A stretch of 64,000 nt of DNA. Source: Exiguobacterium sp. TNDT2 (GTDB lineage Bacteria; Bacillota; Bacilli; Exiguobacteriales; Exiguobacteriaceae). Under the pieces are notes generated by a model. The model was not told where the DNA came from. It made no database searches and saw only the letters and a list, made by a program, of their open reading frames with translations. The position numbers and the translations under genes are program-made. Below are positions 37,448-46,345 of this stretch, one piece after another (position 1 is the first letter of the stretch; every line of letters starts with the position of its first letter). The stretch is taken from positions 186,001 to 250,000 of the forward strand of contig NZ_QLVE01000004.1 of assembly GCF_003331145.1 (NCBI RefSeq), read 5' to 3'.

Positions 37448-39115
37448 GTGTCAAAGAAGAAGACAGAGAACGTTAGCGTCTTTGCGCTTGGAGGCGTAGG
37501 CGAAATCGGGAAGAACATGTACGTCGTGGAACTAGACGACGACATCTTCGTCATCGATGCCGGCCTTATGTTCCCAGGCGATGAGATGCTCGGGATTGAT
37601 ATCGTCATCCCGGACATTACGTATTTGAAAGAAAATAAAGATCGGGTACGTGCGATTTTCATCACCCATGGTCACGAAGACCATATCGGTGGGCTCAGCT
37701 ACGTCCTCCGTGATTTGAAGCACGTTCCCGTGTATGGGACGAAATTGACGCTCGGTTTGATCGAGCTCAAATTGAAAGAGGCGGGCTTGTTGAAAGAAGT
37801 CGACCTCCGTTTGATTGACGCCAAAACGAAATTGACTATCGCTGATCATTTCATCACTTTCTTCCGCGTCAACCACTCGATCCCGGACTGTGTCGGGGTC
37901 TGTATCCAAACGTCACAAGGCGCCATCGTACATACGGGCGACTTTAAGTTTGATTACACGCCGGTCGACGGGAAACAGTCAGACTTTAACAAGTTGGCAG
38001 CGATCGGCCAACGCGGCGTCCTTTGCCTATTGTCGGATTCGACGAACGCGGAACGTCCGGGTCAAACCGGTTCGGAGTCGCTCGTCGGTGCCGAGTTGAA
38101 TGATGTCATCTATCAAGCTGAAGGTCGCGTCATCGTCGCGTCATTCGCTTCGAACGTGCACCGTCTACAACAAGTGTTCGCGGCAGCCGAGGCGAACGAC
38201 CGCAAAGTCGCCGTCGTCGGACGCAGCATGGTCAATATCGTTGAAGTGGCGCAAAAGCTCAACTATCTTCGCTTTAAACCGAAGACACTCGTCGAGCTCT
38301 CGCAAGTGAATCGCTTGCCGGACAACAAAGTCGTCATCTTGACGACCGGTTCGCAAGGTGAGCCAATGGCGGCCTTGACGCGCATGGCGCGCAACGCCCA
38401 TAAACAAGTGAATATCCGCTTGAACGACACGGTCGTCATCGCGGCGACACCGATTCCGGGGAACGAGAAGTCCGTCTCGAAGACGATCGACCTGTTGTTC
38501 CGCTCAGGAGCGAACGTCATCTATAACCAACGGAAAGTACACGTCTCGGGACACGGTTCGGCCGAAGAACTCAAGCTCATGCTGAACCTCGTTAAACCGA
38601 AGTACTTCCTTCCGATTCACGGGGAGTACCGGATGCAGATGGCCCACTCGAAACTCGCCGAGCAAGTCGGTGTGAAATCGAACAACATCTTCATCATCGA
38701 AAAAGGGGATGTCGTCGAGTTTACGGGACGTAAAGCCCGGATGACCCGGAAAGTACCAGCCGGTAACGTCTTGATTGACGGGATTGGGGTCGGGGACGTC
38801 GGCAACATCGTCCTCCGCGATCGTCGTCTCTTGTCACAAGACGGTGTCGTCCTCTGTGTCGTCACGTTGAACCGGAAACAGAAGAAATTGATTTCAGGAC
38901 CTGAACTCATCTCGCGTGGATTCGTCTATATGCGTGAATCCGAAGAGATGATCTCAGAAGCGAACCGCATCGTCACGAAACAGATCGAGAAGAGTCTCCA
39001 GGCTGGAAGTGATTGGACTGAGTTGAAATCAAATATCCGCGAGCGGCTCAGCGTCTACTTGTTCGAACAGACAAAACGTCGTCCGATGATCTTGCCGATC
39101 ATCATGGAGATTTAA
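37448..39115 (+). CDS. rnjB: Ribonuclease J (J2 type, rnjB)
   Basis: Metallo-beta-lactamase/beta-CASP ribonuclease with 5'-3' exo- and endonuclease activities in mRNA decay and rRNA maturation. The 555-residue protein begins like RNase J2 (SKKKTENVSVFALGGVGEI), carries the J2-like stretches RKVHVSGHGSAEELKLML and GDVGNIVLRDRRLLSQDG, and sits next to ftsK as rnjB does in B. subtilis. Unlike B. subtilis J2 (HGHDEN), the zinc motif is complete: His74-Gly-His76-Glu-Asp78-His79. The start is GTG 37448, 9 bases after AGGAGG. Confidence 0.93.
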   Translation: MSKKKTENVSVFALGGVGEIGKNMYVVELDDDIFVIDAGLMFPGDEMLGIDIVIPDITYLKENKDRVRAIFITHGHEDHIGGLSYVLRDLKHVPVYGTKLTLGLIELKLKEAGLLKEVDLRLIDAKTKLTIADHFITFFRVNHSIPDCVGVCIQTSQGAIVHTGDFKFDYTPVDGKQSDFNKLAAIGQRGVLCLLSDSTNAERPGQTGSESLVGAELNDVIYQAEGRVIVASFASNVHRLQQVFAAAEANDRKVAVVGRSMVNIVEVAQKLNYLRFKPKTLVELSQVNRLPDNKVVILTTGSQGEPMAALTRMARNAHKQVNIRLNDTVVIAATPIPGNEKSVSKTIDLLFRSGANVIYNQRKVHVSGHGSAEELKLMLNLVKPKYFLPIHGEYRMQMAHSKLAEQVGVKSNNIFIIEKGDVVEFTGRKARMTRKVPAGNVLIDGIGVGDVGNIVLRDRRLLSQDGVVLCVVTLNRKQKKLISGPELISRGFVYMRESEEMISEANRIVTKQIEKSLQAGSDWTELKSNIRERLSVYLFEQTKRRPMILPIIMEI

Positions 39116-39127
39116 GGAATTGAGATT

Positions 39128-39163
39128 GAGGCAAAAGTCATCAGACTTTTGCCTCGTTTTTTT
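39128..39163 (+). terminator. Terminator between rnjB and ftsK
   Basis: A perfect 12-bp stem, GAGGCAAAAGTC with GACTTTTGCCTC, has a four-base loop and is followed by G and seven T. Confidence 0.94.
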
Positions 39164-39177
39164 AGGAGGAATCTAAG

Positions 39178-41361
39178 GTGGCACAAAAAACGAGAAAAAC
39201 TCCGGTAAAGCGGAAGCGACCGACGACGAGACGTGCAAAAAAACAGCCCATCCCACTGCATACATATGGCTGGATCGCATTTGTCGTATCGATCACGGCG
39301 TTCATCTTCTCCCTATTCGATTTCGGATGGGTCGGCAATCAGACGTCGCTCTTCGCGACGACGCTGTTCGGGGGCTGGGGGGCACTGACGTATTTGGTAA
39401 TCGCGTTCACGTTGCTCGTCTTTTTAAACAAGTTCCAGCCGATGCAGCGGACGGGCATCTTGTTCCTGTTCGTCTCGTTTCTTATGTTCGGTGATCTCGT
39501 ATGGGGGGCCAAACGGGGCGCGGTCAACGGGGCGCTCTATCGACTCAACCAATATTTACTTTCCGATTTCGGCATTATTTTTTTAGGGGTCCTCTGCATG
39601 ATCGTCGGCATTTCGCTGCTATCTCCGACGATTTGGCGGACACTCGGGGCTAGACTGCTTGAGACGGGTATGGCCATCAAACAAGAGTGGCACGACCGGG
39701 AACGGGTCAAGCCGGTCCAAGTGTCCAATCGGAAGAAGGCGGTTGCGGGACGAGCGAAAGTCGACCTGACACCAGCCTTGGTTGAACCCGAACCTGAAGC
39801 AGATGCGGTGACGATGCACGACATTCCGATCGTCGGGTTCAGTGAGAAAGTCGTCGCCGAGAAACGTCCGAAAGCGGATGAGGTGGCACAGACGGAAGAA
39901 GTGGCCGACCTACCGACCGAGGACATGATGATGACGGCGTCACAAGAAGTATCGGACACGTATGAGTTGCCGACGTTCACGATTCTCAGTGAGCCGGTCG
40001 TGACCGATTTGTCCGGCGAGAATGCCCGACTGAAAGCGAACGCGACGAAACTCGTCCAAACACTCAAATCGTTCGGTGTCGGCGTGAAGGTATTAAAGAT
40101 TCACCTTGGTCCGACCGTGACGAAATATGAACTGCAGCCGGATATCGGAGTCAAAGTGAGCCGCATTACCTCGCTCAGTGATGACCTCGCCCTCGCGCTC
40201 GCCGCGAAGGATATCCGCATCGAGGCGCCGATCCCTGGGAAGGCGGCGATTGGGATTGAAGTCCCGAACCAAGAAGTGGCACCCGTCTGTCTCCGTGAAG
40301 TGCTCGAGGCCGACCCGGTCAAGCGGGAACAGTCACCGCTTCTCGTCGCGCTCGGACGTAGCATCAGTGGCGAGACGGTGACGATCGCCTTGAACAAGAT
40401 GCCGCACTTACTCGTCGCCGGGTCGACCGGTTCCGGGAAATCGGTCTGTATCAACGGGATGATTGTGTCGCTCTTGATGCGAACCCGTCCCGATGAGGTC
40501 CGTCTCATGATGATCGACCCGAAAATGGTCGAGTTGAACGTCTATAACGGTGTCCCGCATTTGTTGACACCGGTCGTGACGGATCCAAAGAAAGCGGCCC
40601 AAGCGCTCAAACAAGTCGTTGCTGAGATGGAACGACGCTACGAGCTGTTCAGCCGCTACGGCGTCCGGAATATCGAAGGGTATAACGAACTCGTCGATAA
40701 GTCTGACGATGAGGACGCGAAACGTCTGCCGTTCATCGTCGTCATCGTCGATGAGCTCGCCGACTTGATGATGGTTGCCTCGAACGACGTCGAGGACGCC
40801 ATCATGCGTCTCGCTCAGATGGCTCGGGCAGCGGGAATCCATATGGTGCTTGCCACCCAACGTCCGTCCGTCGACGTGATCACAGGCGTCATCAAAGCGA
40901 ACATCCCGTCGCGAATCGCGTTCGCCGTCTCGTCACAGACGGATTCACGGACCATCCTCGACGGAGGCGGGGCTGAGAAACTGCTCGGACGTGGTGACAT
41001 GCTCATGCTCGCCAACGGAATGAACAAACCAATTCGTGTGCAAGGCGCGTTCGTATCGGACCAAGAAGTCGAAACGGTCGTCAACCATGTCATTGCTCAG
41101 CAACGGGCCCAATACGTCGAGGCCATGATGCCGAAAGAAGAAGAAGTCACGACCATCGATTCGGACGATTCACTGTTCGAGGAAGTCGTTCAATTCATTT
41201 TGACACAGGAGACGGCTTCGACCTCGATGATTCAACGAAGATTCCGCATCGGGTATAACCGGGCCGCCCGCTTGATCGATTCACTCGAACAAGCTGGATA
41301 TGTCGGCCCGTCTGAAGGCTCGAAGCCTAGGAAAGTGCTAATCAACCAACCAGAATCATAA
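39178..41361 (+). CDS. ftsK: FtsK/SpoIIIE DNA translocase
   Basis: Membrane-anchored ATPase that pumps chromosomal DNA through the closing division septum. The 727-residue protein has a basic start, four membrane helices within residues 20-165, an acidic linker, the motor domain with Walker A ([10 protein letters not shown], residues about 413-422) and Walker B ([12 protein letters not shown]), and the C-terminal winged-helix gamma domain that reads orienting sequences ([18 protein letters not shown]). The start is GTG 39178 after AGGAGG. The position matches spoIIIE, but as the surrounding sporulation genes are missing it probably serves division. Confidence 0.95.
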   Translation: MAQKTRKTPVKRKRPTTRRAKKQPIPLHTYGWIAFVVSITAFIFSLFDFGWVGNQTSLFATTLFGGWGALTYLVIAFTLLVFLNKFQPMQRTGILFLFVSFLMFGDLVWGAKRGAVNGALYRLNQYLLSDFGIIFLGVLCMIVGISLLSPTIWRTLGARLLETGMAIKQEWHDRERVKPVQVSNRKKAVAGRAKVDLTPALVEPEPEADAVTMHDIPIVGFSEKVVAEKRPKADEVAQTEEVADLPTEDMMMTASQEVSDTYELPTFTILSEPVVTDLSGENARLKANATKLVQTLKSFGVGVKVLKIHLGPTVTKYELQPDIGVKVSRITSLSDDLALALAAKDIRIEAPIPGKAAIGIEVPNQEVAPVCLREVLEADPVKREQSPLLVALGRSISGETVTIALNKMPHLLVAGSTGSGKSVCINGMIVSLLMRTRPDEVRLMMIDPKMVELNVYNGVPHLLTPVVTDPKKAAQALKQVVAEMERRYELFSRYGVRNIEGYNELVDKSDDEDAKRLPFIVVIVDELADLMMVASNDVEDAIMRLAQMARAAGIHMVLATQRPSVDVITGVIKANIPSRIAFAVSSQTDSRTILDGGGAEKLLGRGDMLMLANGMNKPIRVQGAFVSDQEVETVVNHVIAQQRAQYVEAMMPKEEEVTTIDSDDSLFEEVVQFILTQETASTSMIQRRFRIGYNRAARLIDSLEQAGYVGPSEGSKPRKVLINQPES

Positions 41362-41365
41362 GAAT

Positions 41366-41411
41366 AAAAAACGAACAATTAGAAATTTTATTTCTCAATT
41401 GTTCGTTTTTT
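41366..41411. terminator. Bidirectional-type terminator after ftsK
   Basis: AAAAAACGAACAATT (41366-41380) pairs with AATTGTTCGTTTTTT (41397-41411). The inner AGAAA and TTTCT extend the stem. The A-run on one side and T-run on the other would allow termination from both directions. Confidence 0.9.
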
Positions 41412-41764
41412 ATTTAATCTGATTAAAGATGGTTCAATCAGGATGACCAAAATCAAAGTCATCTTTAGATGAACTAATATAGCACATCTGACCTAATCGA
41501 TTCATTAAGACATACTAATGAATTCATTGAACCGCTTTCATTTTTTAATACCGTTTACATATTACGGCTTCTTTTCAATCGGCTAGATAACAGGTAATAT
41601 AGACTAAGAGGTATGTCTTATCCCTTCACTTTAAAATATTTCCCTGATTCCGAACAAAAAGTATTGCGTTCTATTTCTCATATCCCTATACTTAATATTG
41701 GCAAGGACATTCATACGTCAGATGTCTGAGCACTGGTAAGAAATAGGTAAAGGTGGTGAGGCCC
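41412..41764 (+). promoter_or_regulatory. AT-rich gap before the GntR gene, with promoter and inverted repeats
   Basis: This is the only gene-free stretch over 300 bases. It is clearly AT-richer than its neighbours. A candidate promoter is TTTCAA (41573-41578), 16 bases, TAATAT (41595-41600). TAAGACATAC (41506-41515) is repeated inverted as GTATGTCTTA (41611-41620). Smaller inverted repeats are CATTA/TAATG (41503-41520) and TAAGA-N6-TCTTA (41605-41620), the latter just after the -10 box. These may be operators for GntR autoregulation. No small gene or known riboswitch was recognised. Confidence 0.5.
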
Positions 41765-42484
41765 ATGTCGATCAAACTCGATCATCGCTTGCTCTATCTT
41801 CGCGTGATTGAGAAAATCAAGCAAGATATCGACGATGGTGTCTATCGTGAAGGAGAGAAACTTCCTTCAGAATTCGAGTTGTCGAAGCAACTAGGAGTCA
41901 GTCGAGCGACGCTCCGAGAAGCGCTTCGTATTCTCGAAGACGAGAAATTTGTCGTGCGAAAACATGGCGTCGGGACATTCATCAGTTCGAAACCCCCGTT
42001 CACTTCGGGGATTGAAGAACTGTTCAGCGTCACGGACATGATTATGCGTGCCAAAATGACACCAGGAACGAAAGTGTTGGTGGCCGAAAAGGTTCTAGCG
42101 ACCGAGAGGGAAGCCGAGCGTTTGAAAATCGAACCGAACTCACCGATTTATCGGATCGTCCGGATTCGATATGCGGATGAGACACCAGTCGTCTACTGTG
42201 TTGATAAAATCCCAGCTCATCTCGTCTCGAATCCGACGGCGTTGACGGAAGGTAAATCGTTGTTTGATGCGCTCGAAATAGAGGTAGGACGTCGGGTCGC
42301 ATATGCGATCACGCACATCGAGCCGAGTGTGAACGCTGAAATTTCGACACAACTTCAAACGGACCAACCGTTACTGGCATTAAAGCAATTGCATTACGAT
42401 GAGAGCGACTTACCGCTGCTCGATTCGGCGAACTTTTTCCGAGCGGACCGCTTCGACTTCCACGTCGTAAGAAAACGCGTCTAA
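41765..42484 (+). CDS. GntR/HutC-family regulator (YmfC-like)
   Basis: DNA-binding repressor with an N-terminal winged helix (KLPSEFELSKQLGVSRATLREAL, shown in the family as a helix-turn-helix at about residues 33-58; key part SKQLGVSRATLREAL). A C-terminal UTRA ligand-binding domain spans about residues 90-235. The length is 239 residues. ATG 41765 is preferred over GTG 41753, which lies within the ribosome binding region GGTGGTGAGG. B. subtilis has ymfC at the same place after spoIIIE. Its position directly upstream suggests that it controls the ABC importer genes; the ligand is unknown. Confidence 0.88.
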   Translation: MSIKLDHRLLYLRVIEKIKQDIDDGVYREGEKLPSEFELSKQLGVSRATLREALRILEDEKFVVRKHGVGTFISSKPPFTSGIEELFSVTDMIMRAKMTPGTKVLVAEKVLATEREAERLKIEPNSPIYRIVRIRYADETPVVYCVDKIPAHLVSNPTALTEGKSLFDALEIEVGRRVAYAITHIEPSVNAEISTQLQTDQPLLALKQLHYDESDLPLLDSANFFRADRFDFHVVRKRV

Positions 42485-42526
42485 GCACGTTCGTTTAATC
42501 GAAAAGGTTATTTTTGGGGAATAGCG

Positions 42527-42540
42527 TGAAAGCGCTTTCT
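42527..42540. promoter_or_regulatory. Candidate cre site (CcpA) before the ABC importer
   Basis: TGAAAGCGCTTTCT matches 13 of 14 positions of the Bacillus cre consensus TGWAARCGYTWNCA and is almost perfectly palindromic. Its centre lies about 63 bases before the predicted transcription start, upstream of the -35 box. That is the location seen for CcpA-activated genes; repression is possible if another promoter is used. Confidence 0.7.
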
Positions 42541-42562
42541 TATACCGGTGTCAAGACTACTG

Positions 42563-42590
42563 ATGACATGACAACCTTAATTGTTATGAT
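42563..42590 (+). promoter_or_regulatory. Promoter of the ABC importer operon
   Basis: ATGACA (42563-42568) and TATGAT (42585-42590) are 16 bases apart. The 5' leader would be only about 14 bases, with AAAGGGG as ribosome binding site. Confidence 0.5.
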
Positions 42591-42610
42591 CCGAAAGGGG
42601 AAACACGACG

Positions 42611-43696
42611 ATGAACAAGAAAAAAACGATTCTTTCAGCTTTAGCAGCAGGTCTCACTCTCTCGACTGTACTCGCAGCATGTGGCGGGGATGACAATGAA
42701 GGGGCTTCAAACGGCGAAGGCGGCGGCGAAGGCAGCAACTTCAAAGTAGCAATGGTAACTGATACAGGCGGCGTTGACGATAAGTCGTTCAACCAATCAG
42801 CTTGGGAAGGTCTCACGAAGTTCGGGGAAGACAACAACTTGACAGAAAACGAAGGCTTCAAATATCTTCAATCTTCAAAACAAGCGGATTATCAGCCAAA
42901 CTTGCAACAATTGGCGCGCGATAACTTCAACTTGATTTACGGAATCGGCTTCTTGATGGGCGAAGACATCCAAAAAGTGGCTGAGCAGTTCCCAGACAAC
43001 AACTTCGCGATTGTCGACATGGTCGTGGATGCACCGAACGTCGCATCGATCACGTTCAAAGAGCAAGAAGGTTCGTTCCTCGTCGGTGTTGTTGCTGGTC
43101 TTACTACGAAAACTGACAAAGTTGGATTTGTCGGCGGCGTTGAGTCTGACTTGATCAAGAAGTTCGAGAACGGTTATAAAGCTGGCGTCATGGCCGTTAA
43201 CCCGGATGCGACAATCGATGTGAAGTACGCTGAAGACTTCAACTCAGCTGAAAAAGGGACAGCCATCGCTTCAGGTATGTACGGAGCAGGCTCTGATATC
43301 GTGTACCACGCAGCAGGCGGTACTGGGGTTGGGGTATTCACAGAAGCGAAAAACCGTAAGAAGAACGGCGAAGATGTATGGGTCATCGGTGTTGACCGTG
43401 ACCAATACGAAGAAGGTCTTCCAGAAAACGTAACGCTTACTTCAATGGTCAAACGTGTTGACACGGCTACTTACGAAGTATCGAAACTTGCGATGGAAGA
43501 TAAGTTCCCAGCAGGCGAAATCGTTGAGTTCTCTTTGAAAGACGATGGTGTAGGGATCGCTGAAACATCAAGCGAAAACGTCTCGGCTGACGTCCTCGCA
43601 AAAGTTGAAGAGTACCGCACACAGTTGATCGACGGAGACATCACGGCTCCAGCGACTGACGCTGAGTTCGAAGAGTTCATGAAAACAGTAAAATAA
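42611..43696 (+). CDS. nupN: BMP-family nucleoside-binding lipoprotein
   Basis: Substrate-binding lipoprotein of the Bmp/Med family, which feeds nucleosides to ABC importers; B. subtilis NupN is the nearest characterised system. The 361-residue precursor has a type II signal peptide with lipobox LAAC and Cys24 as lipid-attachment site, then a Gly/Asn/Glu-rich linker. Family motifs include DTGGVDDKSFNQSAWEG near residue 53 and DVWVIGVDRDQYEEG near residue 257. It begins the importer operon. The guanosine specificity of NupN is not demonstrated for this protein. Confidence 0.9.
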   Translation: MNKKKTILSALAAGLTLSTVLAACGGDDNEGASNGEGGGEGSNFKVAMVTDTGGVDDKSFNQSAWEGLTKFGEDNNLTENEGFKYLQSSKQADYQPNLQQLARDNFNLIYGIGFLMGEDIQKVAEQFPDNNFAIVDMVVDAPNVASITFKEQEGSFLVGVVAGLTTKTDKVGFVGGVESDLIKKFENGYKAGVMAVNPDATIDVKYAEDFNSAEKGTAIASGMYGAGSDIVYHAAGGTGVGVFTEAKNRKKNGEDVWVIGVDRDQYEEGLPENVTLTSMVKRVDTATYEVSKLAMEDKFPAGEIVEFSLKDDGVGIAETSSENVSADVLAKVEEYRTQLIDGDITAPATDAEFEEFMKTVK

Positions 43697-43707
43697 TTCA
43701 TTGAGTT

Positions 43708-43734
43708 AGGGGGGACCCATGCGGTCTCCCTTTA
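43708..43734 (+). terminator. Leaky hairpin between binding protein and ATPase genes
   Basis: AGGGGGGACC pairs with GGTCTCCCT with one bulge and one G-U pair, and only three T follow. Such partial terminators commonly leave more transcript of the binding-protein gene than of the downstream transporter genes. Confidence 0.55.
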
Positions 43735-43757
43735 CTTAAAGTTAGGGGTGGACTTTC

Positions 43758-45284
43758 TTGGAATATGTAATTGAAATGCTCAATATTCGCAAAGAGTTCG
43801 GAACGTTCGTAGCCAACGACAATATCACCCTCCAATTGCGCAAAGGAGAGATTCATGCGTTGCTCGGCGAGAACGGGGCCGGAAAATCGACGCTCATGAA
43901 CGTCCTGTTCGGTCTTTATCAGCCGGAAGGCGGGGAGATCCGCGTGCGCGGGGAGAAAGTGAACATTGAGAATCCGAACATCGCCAACGACCTTGGAATC
44001 GGTATGGTACACCAACACTTCATGCTCGTTGAGAAGTTCACGGTGACCGAGAACATCATCCTCGGCTCAGAGCCGAAGAGTGGACTGACGGTCGACCGGG
44101 CGACAGCGCGTAAAAAAGTCATGGACATCTCGGAACAGTATGGTCTTCGGATCGATCCAGATGCGAAAATCGAGGATATCTCGGTCGGGATGCAACAACG
44201 GGTCGAAATTTTGAAGACGCTCTATCGCGGAGCCGAGATTTTAATCTTCGATGAGCCAACCGCTGTACTGACGCCGCAAGAGATTCAAGAACTCATTCAA
44301 ATCATGAAGCGTCTGATTGAAGAAGGTAAATCGATCGTCTTGATCACGCATAAGCTGAAAGAGATTATGCAAGTTGCCGATCGCTGTACGGTCATCCGTC
44401 GTGGACGTTATATCGGTACGATTGATATCGACGAGACGGTCAATGAAGACCGTTTGGCAGAAATGATGGTCGGGCGTGAAGTCAACTTTAATGCGGAATA
44501 TTCCAAGGCAGATCCACAGCAAGTCGTCCTCGACGTCCAAAAGCTCGTCGTTAAAGACAGTCGCGGGCTCGAAGCCGTCGACGGCTTGGATTTACAGATT
44601 CGCTCAGGCGAGATCCTTGGGATTGCGGGGATTGACGGGAACGGACAGACCGAGTTGATTGAAGCCATCTCGGGCTTGAAGAAACCCGAGTCTGGAAAAG
44701 TATTGTTGAATGGGAAAGACGTGACCGGGTTCACGCCACGTAAAGTGACAGAGTCTGGTGTCGGTCATATCCCGCAAGACCGTCACAAACACGGTCTCGT
44801 ACTTGATTACACGATTCGGGACAACATGGTCCTCCAAACGTATTATAAAGAACCGTTCTCGAAGCGTGGTTTGATGAACTATAAAGCCGTTGCTGAAAAA
44901 GCGAAAGCGTTAATTGAGAAGTTTGACGTCCGAACTCCGTCGGTCGATGTGCCGGCCCGTGCCTTGTCGGGCGGGAACCAGCAGAAAGCCATCATCGCCC
45001 GCGAAGTCGATCGGTCGCCTGACTTGTTGATTGCGGCCCAACCGACACGCGGTCTTGACGTCGGGGCCATCGAATTCATTCATGAACAGCTCATTAAAGA
45101 ACGTGAAAAAGGACGCGCCGTCTTGTTGATTTCGTTTGAGCTCGAAGAGATTTTACACGTCGCGGACCGAGTCGCGGTCTTATATGAAGGGAAGATCGTC
45201 GGGATTCGTGATCCGAAAGAGACGACCGAGCAAGAACTCGGCTTCTTGATGGCCGGCGGTAAGAGAGGAGAAGAAACAGTATGA
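43758..45284 (+). CDS. nupO: Nucleoside ABC importer ATPase (double ABC domain)
   Basis: ATPase subunit with two fused nucleotide-binding domains, as in sugar and nucleoside importers of the MglA/NupO type. The 508-residue protein has Walker A LLGENGAGKSTLMN near residue 36 and Walker B EILIFDEPTAVLTP. The second half has the degenerate P-loop GIAGIDGNGQTEL near residue 290 and signature LSGGNQQKAIIAREV. The start is TTG 43758, 6 bases after AGGGGTGG. It overlaps the next gene by four bases. Confidence 0.92.
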   Translation: MEYVIEMLNIRKEFGTFVANDNITLQLRKGEIHALLGENGAGKSTLMNVLFGLYQPEGGEIRVRGEKVNIENPNIANDLGIGMVHQHFMLVEKFTVTENIILGSEPKSGLTVDRATARKKVMDISEQYGLRIDPDAKIEDISVGMQQRVEILKTLYRGAEILIFDEPTAVLTPQEIQELIQIMKRLIEEGKSIVLITHKLKEIMQVADRCTVIRRGRYIGTIDIDETVNEDRLAEMMVGREVNFNAEYSKADPQQVVLDVQKLVVKDSRGLEAVDGLDLQIRSGEILGIAGIDGNGQTELIEAISGLKKPESGKVLLNGKDVTGFTPRKVTESGVGHIPQDRHKHGLVLDYTIRDNMVLQTYYKEPFSKRGLMNYKAVAEKAKALIEKFDVRTPSVDVPARALSGGNQQKAIIAREVDRSPDLLIAAQPTRGLDVGAIEFIHEQLIKEREKGRAVLLISFELEEILHVADRVAVLYEGKIVGIRDPKETTEQELGFLMAGGKRGEETV

Positions 45285-46345
45285 ATAAGTTAAACTTTAA
45301 TCGACTGCTGATTCCACTCTTGTCGATTTTAATGGGGCTGCTCGTCGGGGCGATCGTCATGCTCATCGGTGGTTATGACCCGATTCGTGGATTCTCGTCG
45401 TTGTTTGAAGGCATGGTCGGTAGCCCGTATGCGATCGGCGAGACGCTTCGCGCCGCGGCGCCGCTCGTCTTCTCAGGTTTGGCCGTCGCGTTCGCGTTCC
45501 GGACCGGCCTGTTCAACATCGGGGTCGAAGGCCAAGTATTGATTGGCTGGGTGGCAGCTGTTTATGTCGGAATCAACTTTGATTTGCCGATGTTCATCCA
45601 CTTGCCGCTCGCAATTCTCGCGGCGATGCTCGCAGCAGCCGCATGGGCGTTCGTGCCTGGTTTCTTGAAAGCCAAGTTCCACGTCCACGAAGTTATCACA
45701 TCGATTATGATGAACTATATCGCGCTCTACACGACGAACGCGATTTTGCGCAGCGTCATCGGAGTAACGAACGAGCGGACGGAGTCGATCAACGAGTCGG
45801 CGTCGCTCGCCTCACCATGGCTTCAAGAATTGACGCAGTTTTCACGCTTGCACTGGGGTGTCCTCATCGCCGTGCTCGCGGCCATCGTCTATTACTACAT
45901 CTTGCAACGGACGACGCTCGGGTATGAGCTTCGCGCCGTCGGTTTCAACAAGCATGCCTCACAATATGCCGGGATGAGCGTCAACCGCAATATCATTCTC
46001 TCGTTCGTCATCTCAGGTATGTTCGCCGGACTGGCTGGAGCGATGGAAGGTCTCGGAACATTTAACGGCATGACGCTCAGTGCGTCGTTCACAGGTGTCG
46101 GTTTCGACGGGATCGCCGTCGCGCTCCTCGGGGCGAACACGGCCATCGGTGTCGTCTTGGCAGCCATCTTGTTCGCGGGCCTAAATATCGGTGGACTTGC
46201 GATGCAACTCGGGGCGAACATCCCGTCAGAGCTCGTCAAAGTCATCATCGCCGCAATCGTCATCTTCGTGGCGTCAGGTTACGCCTTTAACTACGTGATT
46301 GATAAATTCAAAGGAAATCGTAAGAAAGGAGTGGAGAAAAAATGA
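45281..46345 (+). CDS. nupP: Nucleoside ABC importer permease 1
   Basis: Membrane subunit of the BPD_transp_2 family (354 residues), with about ten hydrophobic segments and the family segments FRTGLFNIGVEGQVLIGW near residue 70 and FNGMTLSASFTGVGFDGIAV near residue 262. The C terminus is short and basic. Start and stop both overlap neighbours by four bases (ATGA), so all three transporter genes are translationally coupled. Confidence 0.92.
   Translation: MNKLNFNRLLIPLLSILMGLLVGAIVMLIGGYDPIRGFSSLFEGMVGSPYAIGETLRAAAPLVFSGLAVAFAFRTGLFNIGVEGQVLIGWVAAVYVGINFDLPMFIHLPLAILAAMLAAAAWAFVPGFLKAKFHVHEVITSIMMNYIALYTTNAILRSVIGVTNERTESINESASLASPWLQELTQFSRLHWGVLIAVLAAIVYYYILQRTTLGYELRAVGFNKHASQYAGMSVNRNIILSFVISGMFAGLAGAMEGLGTFNGMTLSASFTGVGFDGIAVALLGANTAIGVVLAAILFAGLNIGGLAMQLGANIPSELVKVIIAAIVIFVASGYAFNYVIDKFKGNRKKGVEKK

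Noticed and set aside
41521-41545. cre-like sequence TTGAACCGCTTTCA upstream of the GntR gene
   Set aside because: It has three mismatches to the 14-base consensus and is not symmetrical.
42490-42503. TTCG-N6-CGAA inverted repeat as a PurR box or GntR operator
   Set aside because: The half-sites are only four bases long and no second copy was found; it is not distinguishable from chance.
42485-42610. Purine riboswitch before the nucleoside importer
   Set aside because: The 126-base gap is filled by the cre site and promoter; no purine aptamer core or terminator was found.
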